A stretch of 64,000 bases of DNA. Origin: Eucommia ulmoides (Eukaryota > Streptophyta > Magnoliopsida > Garryales > Eucommiaceae). Under the pieces are notes generated by a model that worked only from the letters and a program-made list of their open reading frames with translations, was not told the DNA's origin and did no database searches. The translations under genes were made by a program, and so were the position numbers. Numbering within the stretch: position 1 is the stretch's first letter; the number at the start of each line of letters is the position of its first letter. The stretch covers positions 21,783,577 to 21,847,576 of the forward strand of contig CM028338.1 of NCBI GenBank assembly GCA_016647705.1, read 5' to 3'. Shown here piece after piece: positions 59,356 through 64,000 of the stretch.

Positions 59356-60398
59356 GTTGTGCATGGGATCTTTATTGCTTGATGTGACACTTTTCGGTTC
59401 GATTTTCTTTCTAAGTACTAGTTACTTAAACTAGTTTGATTAGCTTGCATTTAATGCTTTAGAGGTTCAAAGAATGTAGTCTCCATGTGTCATTTTGCCT
59501 TTATTGCTTGATCATGACACTTGATTTGATGGGCATTAAATTCCCTTTACTGGAATGGAATTGGTTCGGTTAGTCTTATGGTCGTTTAGTTATATTTCAA
59601 TTAACTTGGTTTCCCTAAGATATTTTTATCAAAATATCTAGATTTTTTTTAATGTAGTCTCCCTAAGTTATTCCAAGAATTTAATACTTGATGGGAGGTT
59701 GATTTGATGGCTTATTAAATGCATGACTTGATGGCAAATCGATTTGGTTGGATTTGTAATCGTTAGTTACTTTTTAAGTAACTTGGTTTTTTCCCTAGAT
59801 ATTTTGGTAGGAAATATCTTGGTAATTTAATTCTCATTAATGATTCATTAAATGAATGATAGGCCCTCGATGTGATGGGATTTGAATGCTAGTCATGATG
59901 ACTTTGGTTTGATTGGTTTCGAACTGAGTCCTAAGCCTTAGTTACTTTGGGTAAGTTAAATTTGTCATGGAAATTTATTTGGTTTTATCAAGGAATTTGG
60001 ATTGATTTATGGAGGATTAATGATTTAAATGAAAAATAGAAAAGTATTTTTGGTGTCAAGAAGACAAAACCGGTGGTAGTAAATGTTTCATGGATCAAAA
60101 CGGGAAATAAGAGTAATTGGTGAAATTTCCTTAAATTAAAGGATAGTAATTAATTTTTATTCATATTAAAGGTTATTTCATAAAAATTAACCTTTAATAA
60201 TTTCATTTTAGTCCCCCTTAACTTTAAGAATTTTGAGGTTGACCCAAAACTTTTACTTAACCAAATTCAATCAAATTTGATATTTTGTGATCTAAGGTAT
60301 AAATTCATTCCCTTTAAACCTCAATTTAAACTTTATCTGAACTTGTACTTTCAATTCAATATTAATTGGATAGGACAAAATGTGGTGTCTACACTCCT

Positions 60399-61572
60399 TA
60401 ACACCCTAGGCCTTGATCTCTATGGCCCGAGCTTGTTTAGCCTCGAGATCGTTTAGGGACTTGTCCCTCTAGGATCGAGCTTGGTCAAGACAACGAAGAG
60501 GGTCATCCATTGTCTTTTTATTCTTCTTTCCACTTTTTTCGGACACCACCCTAGATGACTCGGACTCTTTTAAGGCTCTCTTTTGTTTTGCCAAGCTTGA
60601 GTTTAAAAGTCTCTTAATCACACACCAACATCACGATGTCATCACTTTTATGTTCCACCTCATCAACTAATACATAGACTTGTTCCAAATCCTAGAATAG
60701 ATAGAAAAGTATGCAAAAATAAAAAGAAAAATGAAGAATTGGCCATTCAAAAAATAAGGTATAAAAGGGTACTTGACTCGATGTAGGTCCTGAAGAGGCT
60801 TACAATTTTCTTGGGCCTCTACCTGGCCTTGATCAAGTCGTAGTACTAGGGAAGGCTATGGGACTTAATCCAAGTCCTTGCAATCGTATAGGACTATAAA
60901 ACCGAAGCTTTAATGTTAAACCTTGTTCCCATAGGAGCGTATGAGGGCAGATCCTGGCAGCCACCATAGCCTGTCGTCGGGACTATCAAACGACAGGTTC
61001 TACCACCTTAGCATCGTCTTCGATGAAGTCTTAAATGGGGAGTCGAGGATCTTTCTAAACCTTTTCTTTTCCCTTCCCCTTAGCCTTTAGGGTAATCTCT
61101 TTTGCTATTTTTGTAAGGGCTTCATGAATGGAAACCCTAAGTAAGGACTTCTTACTCGAGGTTATGTTTTACCCCCTAGGGCTGCCCTTTAATCGAGAGT
61201 AGGGGTCAGCCTTGATGAGGGGGTAGGAAAGGTCCCTAATCTAATATTTTGGGTTATATTATTCTTCATTGTCGCATCTATAACCTCTCTTCTCCTTATG
61301 TCTTCCATGACCGAATAGCAAAAGTTATATTTACAAAATGAATAAGGTAGAAACTAAAGAAGGAAACTTATTAAAATCCAAGAAAAAAATCGTTCAGTTT
61401 CTTTTTTCTTCGATCCTTCCAAGATTATAGTCTTCCACGCATGTGATTGGGTCAAGAAGCAGGTTGGTTAGGGATTCTTAGTAGAGGTGGAAAAAGAAAG
61501 GAAAGAGAAACGTCAACTTACACTAGTGATAGGGGGGCTCATCAACCCTGCTACTTGTGGGTGGTCAATGTG
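60399..61572 (-). pseudogene. Antisense ORF fossil, middle (coiled-coil) part
   Basis: Minus-strand fragments read as charged, Ala/Lys/Glu-rich sequence (for example DLEAKQARAIEIKA near 60405-60450), as expected for the coiled-coil part of the 'putative gypsy-type transposon' proteins. It is bounded by the Arg solo LTR on the left and the Asp solo LTR on the right. Plus-strand Lys/Pro-rich stretches at 61050-61110 are reverse readings. Degenerate, with many breaks. Confidence 0.4.
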
Positions 61573-62941
61573 TGGTAGCGTGTAAATACGTTGCTACTTT
61601 TACTCACAAGTGTACGAGGTCAAGTTTTTGTATAGATTGGGAGAGTAAGGGTATTGTGTCCACAGGAATTGGTTGTCGTTATTATCGAGTACCGCGATTA
61701 TCATAACCTAATTTTATCTAGGCTAAAAAAAATGTATAAAATTTATATTAACTAAACTAATATAACCTAAATTAATCTATACTAATATGAGATGTTTTAG
61801 GGAAAATAATTGTTTAGGGATTAACTTGGTTTACAAATATGTGTTCGATCGCGTTTGACTTACGTTTATGGTATTCAACCTATTTGACAATCTCGGTTCG
61901 TAAACTCCCCCGCCACCTCTCCCGAGTGTAAGACGAGGGAATATGCGACTTCGTGTCAACGAAGAAGTCCCCCTCAACATCTTAATGACCCTAGGTCACG
62001 TGAGTCTTGCCCCAACCTCATCGATTGCACACTCTCCAATTCTCTCTTGGGTTATTAGATCGTCGTGTTTATTTAACTTAGTCTGAATCCAGGGTTACCT
62101 CTCCCGAGTGTCAAACCCTATATTCTCAATATATCTAAACTAGCATATATGCATAGAAACACGATAAACATAATCAAACTTCGAAGAACAATCATAAACG
62201 AAACACCGAAATCATATAAATCACATATTTATAAATTTATTGTCAATCCCTAAACAAACCACGTTTAACTAATGTCCATAACCGTATTTACAATAAATCA
62301 CAAGCTAAACATTCTCACAAATTCCCAAATTAAATAAATAAAGGAAGAAACCGAAGAACTAAGCCTATATCCGAGGATTTGGCACTTGAACCATTCAACG
62401 ATTGCTTCACCTTCTTCTTCTCCTTCGGGATGTGAGATCTCCCTCTAAAACTCCTCAACCTACCCCTAGATATGTTCTAAGGGTGGTAGCATGCAAGAGA
62501 GGCCCGAAAATGAGCGAGGGGAATAGATTAAATAAGCAAAATATCCTAAATATATATATATAATCTGTGCAGAGGTGATTGTCGTGGTGGTGAGAAGGTC
62601 GATCAAGTGATCGCCTAGGCGGTGAAGACAGCGGTAGATTTAGTGACCATTCTGCAGTTTCACCACAGCGGCGGTGGATGTCCAACAAGATTAAGTCCAC
62701 TCTGCATTTTCAGCGCCGTGGCAGTGGGCTTCTTTTCAGAATATTACCTCCTTGTTTGTTTTTTCACCATTCTTCGACCATTCTTAGTTTGATCTGATCG
62801 TTTATGCTATGTTTTCATACCTTTTCACCCCCCACACACCTGATTTATACAAAAAGAATAAAAACTAATTAAAATGTAATAAAAACTACTCTAAAACTAA
62901 CAAAACCGGTTTGGAAATATATAGGTAGATCACACATATCA
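61573..62941 (-). mobile_element. Solo Asp-LTR (copy H)
   Basis: Minus strand: TGATATGTGTGATCTACC to TTTACACGCTACCA. Flanks ATGTG and ATCTG match at 4 of 5. It has a perfect CGCCTAGGCG at 62612-62621, other palindromic words to 62725, and paired CTCCCGAGTGT motifs at 61923 and 62105. Inserted in the antisense ORF fossil. Confidence 0.88.
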
Positions 62942-62946
62942 ATCTG

Positions 62947-63489
62947 AATCTGTAAAATAGACATATAAAATGTTAAGCATACAAGATATAACACAAGTAG
63001 AAAGAATTTTAACAAAAATAGCAGGGCTCGAAATGTATTGAGAGTTGATTACGGATGTAAAATCGAAAGCTATTTTTGTTCATTGTTTGGGCACCTCTCA
63101 ATCCTCGTTAAGGTGGAACAAAAAGCACTTCGCCTTCTATCCTTTATTGTTCTCAAGATATTTTAAGACTGGTTTGGTTATATAAGCTCGGGTGCAAAAG
63201 TACGACCAGCTCGAATCCAACGTCAAGTTCCTCAAAAGTTGAAAGGATTTGCAGAATAGAGGGTAGGTTGTTGTGATGCCACTGACACGGCATAAAAGGA
63301 ATAATCCAACCATTTTTCTCCAGGCATTAGGAGTTACTTAGGATGGATAAAGGTTGAACTGGTTCATAATTTCCCTTATGCAGATGAGCAGGAGAAAATG
63401 AGCTCCCCCGACCACTGTATCCTCATAAAAGATAATTTTTCCCAAGCATAGGTTGTGGACCCGATGCCACTCCTCCGTCAGAAGCGTTA
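62947..63489 (-). pseudogene. Antisense ORF fossil, N-terminal conserved domain
   Basis: Minus strand. 63338-63480 reads LTEEWHRVHNLCLGKIIFYEDTVVGGAHFLL, then ICIREIMNQFNLYPS. Further words at 63170-63320 resemble N(A/S)W-x-x-x-VGF...CR and a WxYFxxR-like block. This is the order of the plant 'putative gypsy-type transposon' domain (Y...GG-FPL...F...L-x-PNxW...GW...FF). A copia LTR begins at 63490, immediately upstream in ORF sense. Function unknown; broken. Confidence 0.6.
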
Positions 63490-64000
63490 TGTTGATCCTA
63501 AGATTTTGACGAACAATTAAGTATTGATATTTTGGTGGAACTAATGTTTTAATTGAGTATTTCAATGATTTAAAGTTCCAATGATGAAGATGACAAATTA
63601 AATTGATGCTAAATGATGAAGTTGAAGATATTGAAGATTTAAGAGCTTGAAGAAATTAGGGAAAACAACTTAGGTAAATTTCAACTCTTAATATCCCAAT
63701 TAGGAACACACACATTGCACGAAAAGCTTTTTTATTATTTATGTGTGTTTTGATTAAGTGAAATTATTTGCTCCAATATGTGATTTAAAAAGAAATATTT
63801 TTGAATGATTAAAATGGAATATAAGAATATTAGTGAAGCTTATTTAAATATAAAAATGGATAAATGGGCGAAATCATAAAATAAAGTAGGTTAAAAACGA
63901 GATTAGAGAAGTGATTCAGAAGGAGACAGTCGATTGAGGAGTTGACCGAAGAAGGAAGATAAAACATCCTAAATTGAAGAGTCGACCGACCTGTCGACCT
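63490..64000 (+). mobile_element. Start of a copia LTR, running off the window
   Basis: TGTTGATCCTAAGATTTTGACGAACAA matches the start at 5561 (TGTTCAATCTAAGG...AACAATTAAGTATTGATA). The last 100 bases hold several GTCGACC/GACCGAC motifs, as in the U3 of the other copies. Confidence 0.75.

Larger units (their letters stand above)
54051..60393 (-). mobile_element. Solo Tat/Ogre Arg-LTR with perfect target duplication, carrying two nested insertions
   Basis: Minus strand: begins TGTAGACACCACATTTTGTC at 60393 and ends GGGTGCGTCA at 54051. Flanked by CTCCT on both sides (54046-54050 and 60394-60398). The LTR sequence is split by an Asp-LTR half element (55030-57974) and by a smaller related LTR (58136-59355). 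Blocks collinear with 46161-49055 lie at 54120-55020, 57975-58135 and 59356-60393. The perfect duplication and the antisense ORF on both sides identify it as an insertion into that ORF. Confidence 0.85.

Noticed and set aside
60970-60997. Perfect 8 bp stem (CCTGTCGT…ACGACAGG)
   Set aside because: Single occurrence in degenerate sequence; such stems are expected by chance in a window of this size.
63338-63565. 75-residue ORF as a host gene
   Set aside because: Its conserved words fit an element-borne ORF family, its start runs into a copia LTR, and matching fragments follow on the same strand across nested insertions.

Overview
This window looks like a repeat-filled, AT-rich intergenic or heterochromatic stretch of a large plant genome, probably a eudicot. 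I see no intact host gene, no tRNA or rRNA gene and no CRISPR. Nearly everything that can be assigned is LTR retrotransposon debris, nested several layers deep. Plant origin is shown by Tat/Ogre-type Ty3/gypsy and Ty1/copia proteins, by primer-binding sites that match the 3' ends of plant tRNA-Arg and tRNA-Asp, and by antisense ORFs resembling the plant mobile domain (PMD) and the plant 'putative gypsy-type transposon' family. All lengths, boundaries and similarities were judged by eye.

Three LTR families dominate. (1) 'Arg-LTRs': long (about 2.9-3.4 kb) Tat/Ogre-type LTRs, usually starting near TGTTGACACC and followed after 2 nt by a tRNA-Arg-type primer site. They lie at 1-480, 28656-32040, 32041-32654, 37536-37805, 46161-49055 and 54051-60393; a shorter relative lies at 58136-59355. 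(2) 'Asp-LTRs': 1.3-1.9 kb LTRs (TGATAGG or TGATGAG ... TACCA/ATCA) with a tRNA-Asp primer site. One is a complete two-LTR non-coding element at 7969-13673, one is a half element at 55030-57974, and six are solo LTRs (19218, 26015, 35614, 41785, 43731, 61573). (3) copia LTRs of about 2 kb (TGTTG...CAACA): a two-LTR element at 5561-18453, a solo LTR at 50753-52755, and pieces at 32680, 35231 and 63490.

Layout. 1-5560: Tat/Ogre LTR end, primer site, gag fossil, then an antisense PMD fossil. 5561-18453: copia element whose gag is split by the Asp-LTR element 7969-13673. 18454-22380: second PMD fossil split by a solo Asp-LTR. 22381-28655: LTR-derived DNA with several tandem arrays and one solo Asp-LTR. 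28656-37805: Arg-LTR and copia LTR pieces. 37806-41270: a copia pol remnant and an antisense gypsy pol. 41691-46130: a second copy of the gag fossil carrying two solo Asp-LTRs. 46161-49055: an Arg-LTR in opposite orientation. 49056-63489: a plus-strand Tat integrase fossil followed by a minus-strand ORF fossil, opened by a copia solo LTR, a large Arg solo LTR and an Asp solo LTR. 63490-64000: start of another copia LTR.

The most interesting signals are regulatory-looking patterns inside the LTRs: arrays of short, variable-core palindromes (CTGCAG or CCTAGG cores) in the Asp-LTRs; a second motif pair (ACACTCGGGAGAGGTA) at a near-constant 182-187 bp spacing in the same LTRs; clustered TTGACC (W-box-like) motifs in the copia LTRs; and an 83-100 bp 'GAACTACGT...GACCTGATTC' module tandemly repeated in the Arg-LTRs.
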